Shown here: positions 38,355-45,350 of the stretch, one piece after another | Layout: each line of letters opens with the position of its first letter | Position numbering within the stretch: position 1 is the first letter of the stretch | NCBI GenBank assembly: GCA_002162075.1 | Contig: CP021423.1 | Location: 2,604,001-2,668,000 of the forward strand | DNA length: 64,000 bases | Reading direction: 5' to 3' | Source of the DNA: Armatimonadetes bacterium Uphvl-Ar1 | GTDB taxonomy: Bacteria; Armatimonadota; Fimbriimonadia; Fimbriimonadales; Fimbriimonadaceae | Made by a program: the position numbers and the translations under genes | The notes under the pieces: generated by a model | Database searches by the model: none | Told to the model about the DNA's origin: nothing | Seen by the model: the letters and a program-made list of their open reading frames with translations, nothing else

Positions 38355-39349
38355 TCTGCTTGAGTTCCTGACAATTGATGCGCAACCCGTTCCCGAGTTG
38401 TTCCAACCACGTCCGCTTCAACACACTTGGCTGCATTCATGAGCGCATTATGAATCGCTTTTGCGTTGCTGCGTCCATGACTAATAATGCAAATACCGTT
38501 CAAGCCGAGGAGTGGCGAACCCCCATACTCAGCGTAGTCCATCTTATCTTTGAGCGGGCGCAAGGCGTTCTTCATGGGCAAAAAGAGTGCCTTTGCCGGA
38601 CCCTGAGGCACAGCCGCACGAATCTCATCCATGATGAATTCCGCTACACCTTCGCAAGCTTTTAACAAGATATTCCCAACAAATGCATCGCAAACCACAA
38701 CATCGACTGGTTTCTTAAAGATGTCCTTCCCCTCGATGTTCCCGGCAAACCAAGCATTCTCCGAAAGCAAGCCGTAGGCAGCTTTGGCAAAGGCGTTGCC
38801 TTTGGCTGGCTCTTCTCCGATATTCAAAAGGTGAGCTGTCGCTTGCTTTCTCCCCATCACCTGTTCAGCATAGGCTCTGCCCATGATCGCAAATTCCACC
38901 ATGTGCTCCGGGTCAACGTCCGGTGAAGCCCCAGCATCAAGTAGCAAAAATCGGCCGTGTTGACAAGGAAAGACTGTCGCAATCGCCGGCCGATGGATTC
39001 CCTCAATCTGTCGCCAAGCGAGCAAAGCCGCCGCTGTGCACGCCCCTGTATTCCCCGCCGAAACCATTGCGTCCGCTTCTCCTTCTTTAACAAGTCGAGC
39101 CGAAACGGAAATCGAAGAATCCTTCTTCTGGCGTAATGCCGTTGTTGGCGTTTCGTCCATGTCAATTACTTGGCTTGCCGGGATCACGCGGATATTTTTT
39201 GGTACCGATCCAGGCAAGAACTTGTTGATTTCTTCTGGAATCCCCACAAGCAGAATTTCACCATCAATTAAAGGGGCTGCCGAAACCGCACCCGCTACGA
39301 TGGGTTCAGGGGCATGATCGCCCCCCATGGCATCAAGCGCAATTCTCAA
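38351..39349 (-). CDS. plsX: Phosphate acyltransferase PlsX
   Basis: 332 residues. Makes acyl-phosphate from acyl-ACP for phospholipid synthesis. The family start 'LRIALDAMGGDHAPEPIV' begins at a TTG (39349) that overlaps the upstream stop as TTGA, with GGAG nine bases before it. A longer frame up to 39463 would run far into yceD and is rejected. Other motifs: 'MVSAGNTGACTAAAL' and 'YGGSPLLGLNGICIISHG'. Coupled to fabH downstream and yceD upstream. Confidence 0.93.
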   Translation of the reverse strand: MRIALDAMGGDHAPEPIVAGAVSAAPLIDGEILLVGIPEEINKFLPGSVPKNIRVIPASQVIDMDETPTTALRQKKDSSISVSARLVKEGEADAMVSAGNTGACTAAALLAWRQIEGIHRPAIATVFPCQHGRFLLLDAGASPDVDPEHMVEFAIMGRAYAEQVMGRKQATAHLLNIGEEPAKGNAFAKAAYGLLSENAWFAGNIEGKDIFKKPVDVVVCDAFVGNILLKACEGVAEFIMDEIRAAVPQGPAKALFLPMKNALRPLKDKMDYAEYGGSPLLGLNGICIISHGRSNAKAIHNALMNAAKCVEADVVGTTRERVAHQLSGTQAE

Positions 39350-39870
39350 TCTTGTGTACTCCGGAACTGTTCTAAGACTTGCATCGCGGGGTGCCCTCCA
39401 TTTGATTCTAACGAATCTGTCGAGACGGTCTTTGGACAAGAAGTATCCCAACTTCCACTGCAAAGCGGCTGGGTCGGATAATTCACGAGCAACCCCTGTC
39501 GGCAGTAAGAGTCCAGAATCAATCCGTTCTTGTCAAACAACGGATAAGCCTCATCGCACACAACTTCTGCGTAACCGTCCGAAGCGTAACAGCTTGGGAT
39601 GCCCTTTACGGGGAAATCATCGTCCATACGGAATTCAACATCGTATTCCAGCGGTTCTCCACAGCGGGCACATTCCACTACAACCCTTGTTTTGAATTCA
39701 GCTTCAACAATCAGCGCGTTACCTGTGCTGACAGCTTCAATCCAGCCTGCCAGCGGTGCCAACAAATCGATATCTTCCTCTTCGTCCAAATCCGTTTCGA
39801 TGTCAAACGCCAATCGTTTGCCCGGATTTTGAACCGCCTCGTTCAAATCTACCAAACCATGACGTTTCAT
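39346..39870 (-). CDS. YceD-like DUF177 protein
   Basis: 174 residues from ATG 39870 ('MKRHGLVDLNEAVQNPG'). The DUF177 core is present: 'VVVECARCGEPLEYDVEF' and 'GLILDSYCRQGLLVNYPTQP'. In most YceD proteins the tail has a four-cysteine zinc motif (CxxDCxGLCxxCG); here only two cysteines remain ('PLCSGSWDTSC'), followed by 'MQVLEQFR'. YceD is linked to 23S rRNA and ribosome metabolism and normally precedes rpmF, which is absent: plsX starts directly in the stop codon. Confidence 0.78.
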   Translation of the reverse strand: MKRHGLVDLNEAVQNPGKRLAFDIETDLDEEEDIDLLAPLAGWIEAVSTGNALIVEAEFKTRVVVECARCGEPLEYDVEFRMDDDFPVKGIPSCYASDGYAEVVCDEAYPLFDKNGLILDSYCRQGLLVNYPTQPLCSGSWDTSCPKTVSTDSLESNGGHPAMQVLEQFRSTQD

Positions 39871-39966
39871 TGCCCCATATTCTACCAACCTGAAAATTGC
39901 GCACTTTACCGCAACCGGGTCAACTTCTTCCAAATGCAACCAAATATGATTCTGGGGAACAGCTTT

Positions 39967-40833
39967 ATGGTCTCAACTTGTACAAGTAGCCGGCAAAACG
40001 AATCTGCATTGCGGAGCGTTGTCTTCAAAGCTCTCGATCATAAGGTCGTATTTTCAACTGTGTCAAAACTCAGCACAATTATCAACAACGAATTGATTTC
40101 CCCAGTAATGATCACACGATTGGTTGTCCCAACCCCAGAATTCGAGACAACAATCAAGAATGGTTTGAAGGCAGGCATCTATACCGAAGAGCCAATTGAA
40201 TTCCCAGACCTGCGACAAGCGTTTAGTGCAATCGATCAAGAAACTACTTGGGAACTTACGATAAAGGCAGGGCTTGAAACTATATCGAGGCCGCTATTGA
40301 ACCAGTCCGGCCTCAGTCTACGGGAGTTTTTGCGCCACTCATTTGCTACCGCTGCTGGTTGCGCAAGCATCGCAGAATTCCTCGACCTTCCCAAGCACCA
40401 ATTCATCGTGGCAGGTCTTTTCCATAATATTGGAATCCCAGTTCTGGCAAATTCTTTCCCCGATAGTTACAAGACATTTCAGAATGTTTTGCCTGGATCG
40501 AGCTCTTTTCTGGAAGATTTAGAGCGAAACGAATTTGGGTTCACCCACGAGGATGCCGGAGCAGTTTTTCTCATGGCCGCAACATCTCCAGATAACTCTT
40601 GGAAATCTGCGTCCAATCACCACTCTCCCGATGAAACAAACGATTTGATCACTGCGTCAGTGCGAGTGTGTAGCAACGTGGCCCATCAAGTTGGCTGCAC
40701 CCTCGGATTCGCAAATGCCTGCAACAAACTGCATCCATCGCTCATTCCAGGGATTGGTCTTAACGATCACGCACTATCAAAAATTGCACAGGCAATGGCG
40801 ACTGCATCCAGCCAGGCGTCAAAAATTACCTAA
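39967..40833 (+). CDS. HDOD-domain protein
   Basis: 288 residues from ATG 39967, preceded by GGGGA at nine bases; earlier in-frame ATGs (39829, 39934, 39946) lack this. An HDOD fold is indicated by 'VFKALDHKVVFSTVSKLSTI' and the HD-like stretch 'REFLRHSFATAAGCASIAEF' with 'HQFIVAGLFHNIGIPVLA'. HDOD domains regulate signalling and often lack phosphodiesterase activity; here 'FHNIG' replaces the HD pair. No receiver or GGDEF partner is attached. Role unknown. Confidence 0.75.
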   Translation: MVSTCTSSRQNESALRSVVFKALDHKVVFSTVSKLSTIINNELISPVMITRLVVPTPEFETTIKNGLKAGIYTEEPIEFPDLRQAFSAIDQETTWELTIKAGLETISRPLLNQSGLSLREFLRHSFATAAGCASIAEFLDLPKHQFIVAGLFHNIGIPVLANSFPDSYKTFQNVLPGSSSFLEDLERNEFGFTHEDAGAVFLMAATSPDNSWKSASNHHSPDETNDLITASVRVCSNVAHQVGCTLGFANACNKLHPSLIPGIGLNDHALSKIAQAMATASSQASKIT

Positions 40834-40844
40834 CTCTCCTCTTA

Positions 40845-40867
40845 AATCGTGACAAATTGTTACGATT
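40845..40867. promoter_or_regulatory. Near-perfect 23-base inverted repeat upstream of the lipoprotein-Dop-UBact-PrcB operon
   Basis: The left arm AATCGTGACAA and the reverse complement of the right arm TTGTTACGATT agree at 10 of 11 positions around a central A. It lies 109 bases before the lipoprotein start. No T run follows, so it looks like a dimeric repressor operator more than a terminator of the HDOD gene, which ends 12 bases earlier. Confidence 0.45.
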
Positions 40868-40975
40868 CTGAACGAAGTCGCGCATTCTAGCCGTCGTTTG
40901 GTGTACGCTCTGGCAACGAGCGCATAGAGGTCGTCAGGCTCCCGTGCGCCCAAGTCAGCAACAGTGAGTGAGTGA

Positions 40976-42304
40976 ATGCAGGATTTTGCTTTTAAAAAGT
41001 GGTGGATTCCCTTCGTAGCGGGTGCCTTTGTCGTAGGCTGCGCTGGGGGCGTTGGAAATACCGCCAGCACATCTGGAGGTGCAACAACCGGAACAACTGG
41101 AACTAGTGGCACAACTGGGACAACCGCAACAACTGGAACCACCGGCGTAACCCGGTCCGTTCCGACCGTGACCCTTCCGTCCAACCGAGCCGAAGTCAGA
41201 GTATCCATTCTCTCCGGTCAAGGGCGACGAATCCCCGGCTCGCTCTATGCGCAGCTCAACGGATTCCGGATGAGAATCGGCGGGACTGATATCATCCCCA
41301 CCGACTTCATTGGTTCAACCGATGGCATCAACGTCCAACTCGACGGCTACACGACCAACAAATTCAGCTTCTCCCAAGACATGGGCTCAAGCCTGGGCAA
41401 AAGTTATCAGTTCTTGAGCTTCGACATGACCAAAATGTTTGAAGAGCAATTGGACGGATCGTTGAATCAAATTTTCAATGGCTCTTTCCCGCTCCAAAAT
41501 ATTCCCGTCGAAGTCCCAGTGGTTCCGGGACGAGAGAGCACTGTCCAAGTCTTCTTGAACAACGCCGCACTTGGCTTTGACTTCTTGTTCGACCGACCGA
41601 CATTTGATCAGAACGAATTCGATTTCGAGAATGCGCTCACAGGTGCAAACCGTATTCAAGGGTTCTTGAGTGACATGATTTCCTTCGACATTTCGAGCGT
41701 CGCAACCCGACCTGGAATGGCATCAGGAGGCGCAGCCGACAAATTCATGATCTCTGGTGATGCGATGGGTATCTCCCGCTCTGCTGGTTTCGATGGCTCC
41801 TTCGACTTGTTCAGTCCGAACTTCATCGAGTCGGGCGTTACGACCAACCCGGTTCAACTTCCGGATGGCGTCGCACCTGGAACCTACAACGTTCTTGAGC
41901 CAGATCCATCCGTAATCCCGCCCGCAGTCGTTCGAATCACCGCCCTCCAGGGCACGTGGCGCGACGTCAACAGCGTGATCACCAACATGGGTACTTCCGG
42001 AATTGTGGTCTTCCCGACCAGCCGCCCCGGACAACCCCAGATGGCCGTTGCCTACGTTCGCTCAGGGAACACGTTCACCGAGCTTTACTTCGGCGAAGTG
42101 ACCATCGGAGCAACGACGGGCACTGTTACGCTCTGGCCAATCAGCCAAGCTAACGTCGATGCCGGAAGTCGAACAGGTGGATTCACCGGAACGCTCAGCA
42201 ATCTGACCATCACCGCTGGCACGACCAAAGATGGCGACTACACCCTCACGGGTGCGCCGGGTAGCCTAGCTGCCACTGGTGTCTTCGTCGTTTACTCCCG
42301 ATAA
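40976..42304 (+). CDS. Large putative lipoprotein with Thr-Thr-Gly linker
   Basis: 442 residues. N-terminal lipoprotein signal 'KKWWIPFVAGAFVVGC' with Cys at about residue 22, then a low-complexity linker of TTG/TSG triplets (bases 41080-41155). The rest is a beta-rich domain without recognisable motifs ('RAEVRVSILSGQGRRIPG', 'TWRDVNSVITNMGTSGIVVF'). Its 3' end overlaps dop by 26 bases, so it appears to be the first gene of the dop-ubact-prcB transcript. Whether it is functionally linked to protein turnover is unknown. Confidence 0.7.
   Translation: MQDFAFKKWWIPFVAGAFVVGCAGGVGNTASTSGGATTGTTGTSGTTGTTATTGTTGVTRSVPTVTLPSNRAEVRVSILSGQGRRIPGSLYAQLNGFRMRIGGTDIIPTDFIGSTDGINVQLDGYTTNKFSFSQDMGSSLGKSYQFLSFDMTKMFEEQLDGSLNQIFNGSFPLQNIPVEVPVVPGRESTVQVFLNNAALGFDFLFDRPTFDQNEFDFENALTGANRIQGFLSDMISFDISSVATRPGMASGGAADKFMISGDAMGISRSAGFDGSFDLFSPNFIESGVTTNPVQLPDGVAPGTYNVLEPDPSVIPPAVVRITALQGTWRDVNSVITNMGTSGIVVFPTSRPGQPQMAVAYVRSGNTFTELYFGEVTIGATTGTVTLWPISQANVDAGSRTGGFTGTLSNLTITAGTTKDGDYTLTGAPGSLAATGVFVVYSR
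41080..41155 (+). repeat. Low-complexity tandem repeat encoding Thr-Thr-Gly
   Basis: About eight degenerate copies of the nine-base unit ACAACTGGA/ACAACCGGC. It is coding and forms the surface linker of the lipoprotein. A similar Thr/Gly/Ser tail is encoded at 63435-63530. Confidence 0.8.
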
Positions 42305-43757
42305 ACAAACACGTTCGATCCTCGCTGGTATTGATACCGAATACGGTTTCACCATCGAGGGTCGAGACGTTACCAATCAAGCTGATGACAGCATGGCCTT
42401 CGTCCGTCACTCACCGGATGAAGGTCTTCTTATGTGGGATTACCAATCCGAAAACCCTCGCCGAGACATGCGCGGGTTTCAAGTCAACCATCTGACTTTT
42501 GACGCTCAAGATGCTGAGTTTGACGGAGGACGATCCCGTCCGCCTGCGGCCGAAGAAAGATCAGACCGAGCCCTCCCAAACGGGGCCCGATTTTATAACG
42601 ATCATGGTCATCCCGAATACGCCACCCCTGAATCCTGGAGCCTGGCGGATCTGGTCGCCCACGAACAACTCGGAGACCAAGTTGTTCTCAATGCGGCACG
42701 GGCCCTGAGCCAAAAGCTGAACCGAGAAGTCCAAGTCTACAAAAACAACACCGACTTCCATGGTGCCTCATGGGGAACTCACGAGAGCTATCTCACTCCC
42801 CGCAAGCATGAATTTAACGATCTCGCCCGAGCCATAATCCCCATGCTCATTGCCCGCCAAGTGCTCACCGGGGCGGGAAAGGTGGGCTCCGAATCCAAGG
42901 GTCCAGTCAAATTCCAAATCACTCAACGCGCTGACTTCTTTGTCGAGCCGATGAATGTCGAAACCCTTTCTCGCCGCCCTGTTTTCAATACACGCGACGA
43001 GCCCCATGCTGATTCTAGCAAGTGGCGTCGCCTTCATGTGATCTCGGGCGATAGCAACATGCATCCTGGCTGCACGCGCCGCAAAGTCGGACTCGTCAAA
43101 CTTGCATTGATTCTCCTCGACCAAGATCGTGTCCCCCAATGGGAAATCCCTGACCCCGTTACTTCTTTCCAACTTGTGAGTCGTGATGCAGTTGGGGAAG
43201 GTCGAGTTGAACTAGAAGCCCGATCTTGGACAACCCCCCGCCAAATCCTGGAATCCTACTGTGATGCTGCAGATCACGCAGAAATCGCCGATCCTGAAAT
43301 TCTTGAATTGCTATCGGAAACCCGAACTCTCCTTGAAGCCCGGCACTCCAACCCCGATAACTTCTGGCCCCATGTCGACTGGGCGGCTAAGCTCTGGCTT
43401 CTCAATCAATTCGCCGATTCAGAAGGTCAGTGGGAGCAGTCAGCAATGCAAGCCCTCGACCTCCAATATCACCTTCTCGACCGAGAAGACGGCCTGTACT
43501 ATGGCCTATCAAGTGCGGGACTTCTCTGCGGGAACGACGTTCATCCATCAGCTCATGGCTTACCCCCCAATGGTTCCCGAGCAGTCGCCCGTGCGGCATT
43601 TATCCAGAATTTTCCAGAGCAGATCGAAACTCTCTCCTGGGGCCAAATCCGCCTCAAATCAGGAGAATCGATCACCCTCGATCCAAGTCTCTGGTACGAA
43701 CAGGGCCTCCTTGACGTAGAATCAATCGAAGAACTCACCCGAAGGCTCTCCCAATGA
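42279..43757 (+). CDS. dop: Dop-type (PafA/Dop family) deamidase/depupylase
   Basis: 492 residues of the carboxylate-amine-ligase-like family that handles Pup and UBact. Motifs: 'GIDTEYGFTIEG' (nucleotide/Mg site), 'GARFYNDHGHPEYATPE' with the catalytic Asp, 'YKNNTDFHGASWGTHESYL', 'SGDSNMHPGCTRRKVG'. The 'HGASWGTHE' version matches Dop ('KGASYGTHE') better than PafA ('AGNSYGCHE'). Dop deamidates the C-terminal Gln of the tag to Glu and removes the tag from substrates. The GTG start at 42279 overlaps the lipoprotein gene. The stop overlaps the UBact start (ATGA), and UBact here ends in Gln, so Dop activity is needed. The ligase PafA is not in the window. Confidence 0.88.
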   Translation: MSSSFTPDKQTRSILAGIDTEYGFTIEGRDVTNQADDSMAFVRHSPDEGLLMWDYQSENPRRDMRGFQVNHLTFDAQDAEFDGGRSRPPAAEERSDRALPNGARFYNDHGHPEYATPESWSLADLVAHEQLGDQVVLNAARALSQKLNREVQVYKNNTDFHGASWGTHESYLTPRKHEFNDLARAIIPMLIARQVLTGAGKVGSESKGPVKFQITQRADFFVEPMNVETLSRRPVFNTRDEPHADSSKWRRLHVISGDSNMHPGCTRRKVGLVKLALILLDQDRVPQWEIPDPVTSFQLVSRDAVGEGRVELEARSWTTPRQILESYCDAADHAEIADPEILELLSETRTLLEARHSNPDNFWPHVDWAAKLWLLNQFADSEGQWEQSAMQALDLQYHLLDREDGLYYGLSSAGLLCGNDVHPSAHGLPPNGSRAVARAAFIQNFPEQIETLSWGQIRLKSGESITLDPSLWYEQGLLDVESIEELTRRLSQ

Positions 43758-43936
43758 TTTACGCCGATCGAAAACAAGCACCCATGCCATCCGAACCCCA
43801 GCGCAAGCTCGGTGACGACGGTGGCCCGTCCAAGCCAGATATCGAACGTCCGACCGCTCCCAATGAACTTCTCAAGCGCATGAAAAATATTGATCCTGAC
43901 CAAGCGAAAAAGTATCGCCAACGATCTGGTCAATGA
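43754..43936 (+). CDS. ubact: Ubiquitin-like protein UBact (Pup homologue)
   Basis: 60 residues. A small disordered tag attached to proteins for proteasomal breakdown. The C-terminal half, 'ELLKRMKNIDPDQAKKYRQR' then 'SGQ', is the typical UBact sequence known from Armatimonadota, Nitrospirota and related Gram-negative lineages. The N-terminal half is hydrophilic and rich in Pro, Gly and Asp. It ends in Gly-Gln, so deamidation to Glu by the adjacent Dop is expected before ligation. Four-base overlaps on both sides tie it to dop and prcB. Confidence 0.93.
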   Translation: MIYADRKQAPMPSEPQRKLGDDGGPSKPDIERPTAPNELLKRMKNIDPDQAKKYRQRSGQ

Positions 43937-44664
43937 ATAAGACCCCAATCCAAGACTTTGCCGATCTAGTCGGCTTTCGTCCCCAGCCTGTGCCGCCCGA
44001 CCACGTTCATGGCACAACAGTTATTGCGTTGAGATACAACGAAGGGTGCTTAATCGTAGCCGACCGCCGCGCCACGATGGGCAACCTCATCATGTATGAA
44101 GGCGCAGAGAAAATTGAAATTCTCGATGACGAAACCGTAGTCGCGATTTCAGGAGCCTATGCGCGGAGCATCGAGGTCTGCCGGTACCTCAAGCACGCAT
44201 TCAAGTACTACGAGCGCCTCAACCAATTCGAAATCTCCGCAGAAGGAAAGCTGATGGAGATTTCCCGAGCATTGGCGGGCAATTTAGAGATCGCGATGCA
44301 AGGCGGAGTATTTCTTCCCATTGCCGCATCATATGACAAGCGTGCCGACAAATTTGGTGTCTATTTCTTCGATACAGCCGGCGCTCGGTTCATGGGTGCC
44401 GATTACGCCGCCGCGGGTTCTGGTTCAGAGCGAATCAGAGGTGTCTTTGAGTACATCGCTCGAACAAAAGGCCCTTGGTCAACCAGGCCTCGCGAAGAAG
44501 TTCTGGTCGACGCCGTTACACTATTAGAACTCGCAGCGGATATGGACAGTGCAACGAGTGGCGTCCGCCGTCATTTACCTGTTGTCGCAGAACTGAGCCG
44601 GGAAGGCGTCAAGCGGTATTCCGACGACCAAATCCTTGCTGCCGTACAGCAAATTCCTGTCTAG
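43933..44664 (+). CDS. prcB: Proteasome beta subunit PrcB
   Basis: 243 residues. Threonine protease of the 20S-type bacterial proteasome. A propeptide of 27 residues ends at Gly27, and mature Thr28 begins 'TTVIALRYNEGCLIVADRRA'. The Asp-Arg-Arg-Ala stretch and Lys in 'GAEKIEILDDETVVAISG' supply the rest of the active site. 'GSGSERIRGVFEYI' fits the family C-terminal half. The alpha subunit PrcA, which normally follows, is absent: the next gene is on the opposite strand after a strong terminator. Start overlaps the UBact stop (ATGA). Confidence 0.93.
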   Translation: MNKTPIQDFADLVGFRPQPVPPDHVHGTTVIALRYNEGCLIVADRRATMGNLIMYEGAEKIEILDDETVVAISGAYARSIEVCRYLKHAFKYYERLNQFEISAEGKLMEISRALAGNLEIAMQGGVFLPIAASYDKRADKFGVYFFDTAGARFMGADYAAAGSGSERIRGVFEYIARTKGPWSTRPREEVLVDAVTLLELAADMDSATSGVRRHLPVVAELSREGVKRYSDDQILAAVQQIPV

Positions 44665-44666
44665 GC

Positions 44667-44711
44667 AAAAAAACAGAACTCCCGTTTGAACTTGATCAAA
44701 CGGGAGTTCTG
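44667..44711 (-). terminator. Strong intrinsic terminator, probably bidirectional
   Basis: A 16-pair perfect stem (44674-44689 with 44696-44711) around a six-base loop, followed on the minus strand by seven T (44673-44667). It ends the outer-membrane protein gene 44726-45232. On the plus strand it also follows the prcB stop by nine bases. Confidence 0.93.
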
Positions 44712-44725
44712 ATGCTAAAGGTTTT

Positions 44726-45232
44726 TTAGAATCGGTAGCCGACGTAGAAACCAAGCGCGGTTGCGCGGGCTCCGTTCGCAGCGTCGCTGTAGTTGAAGTT
44801 GATTTCGCCGAACAAAGCGTCGCCGAATTCCATGCCGTATCCAACTCGAGCGGCCAAAACCGTCTTCGTGTTGGTCAGGTCAACAATTGCGACCCCAACG
44901 CCTGCTTGGAAGTAGCTTCGTCGAACCGCTTCATCGCCAACGTAGAATCGTTGGTTCAAAAGGATCGGGAAAGCGTTGCCTTTTGCTCCGGAACCGGATT
45001 TGCCCATCCAGTCGAAGGACAACACAGTGACGGCGTCTTCAGTCAACTTAAAGTCAACCGGAATGTCAACGCCAAACCCGATGAAACTCGGAGCGATGTC
45101 TCGCATCACCGAGTCAACCGGATAGACGTAGCCGAGTCGGAACGAAATGTTTGACGGCGGCGTGAGGTAGTTCACTTGGGCTGAGCTGATTGCCCCAAGG
45201 CCAATCGCTGCTAGCAGAGTCAGTTGCTTCAT
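44726..45232 (-). CDS. Small outer-membrane beta-barrel-like protein
   Basis: 168 residues. Signal peptide 'MKQLTLLAAIGLGAISSAQ', then about eight alternating beta strands ('NISFRLGYVYPVDSVM', 'VLAARVGYGMEFGDALFGEI'), ending in 'GFYVGYRF' with a C-terminal Phe, the usual BamA recognition signal. OmpA/OmpX-like size. Function unknown. Monocistronic, with its own terminator at 44667-44711. Confidence 0.72.
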   Translation of the reverse strand: MKQLTLLAAIGLGAISSAQVNYLTPPSNISFRLGYVYPVDSVMRDIAPSFIGFGVDIPVDFKLTEDAVTVLSFDWMGKSGSGAKGNAFPILLNQRFYVGDEAVRRSYFQAGVGVAIVDLTNTKTVLAARVGYGMEFGDALFGEINFNYSDAANGARATALGFYVGYRF

Positions 45233-45350
45233 GGTTTGCTCTTCCGTAATTCAGGAAAGCCCAATTGCCTTGGGCGCCCTCATTCTACTTGACGAGACGG
45301 CTCAGGTCAAACGAATGAGTCAATTTTATGGGCGGTACACTCAAATTTCA

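Noticed and set aside
41080-41155. CRISPR-like or satellite repeat
   Set aside because: The nine-base units are in frame and encode a Thr-Thr-Gly linker; there are no unique spacers.
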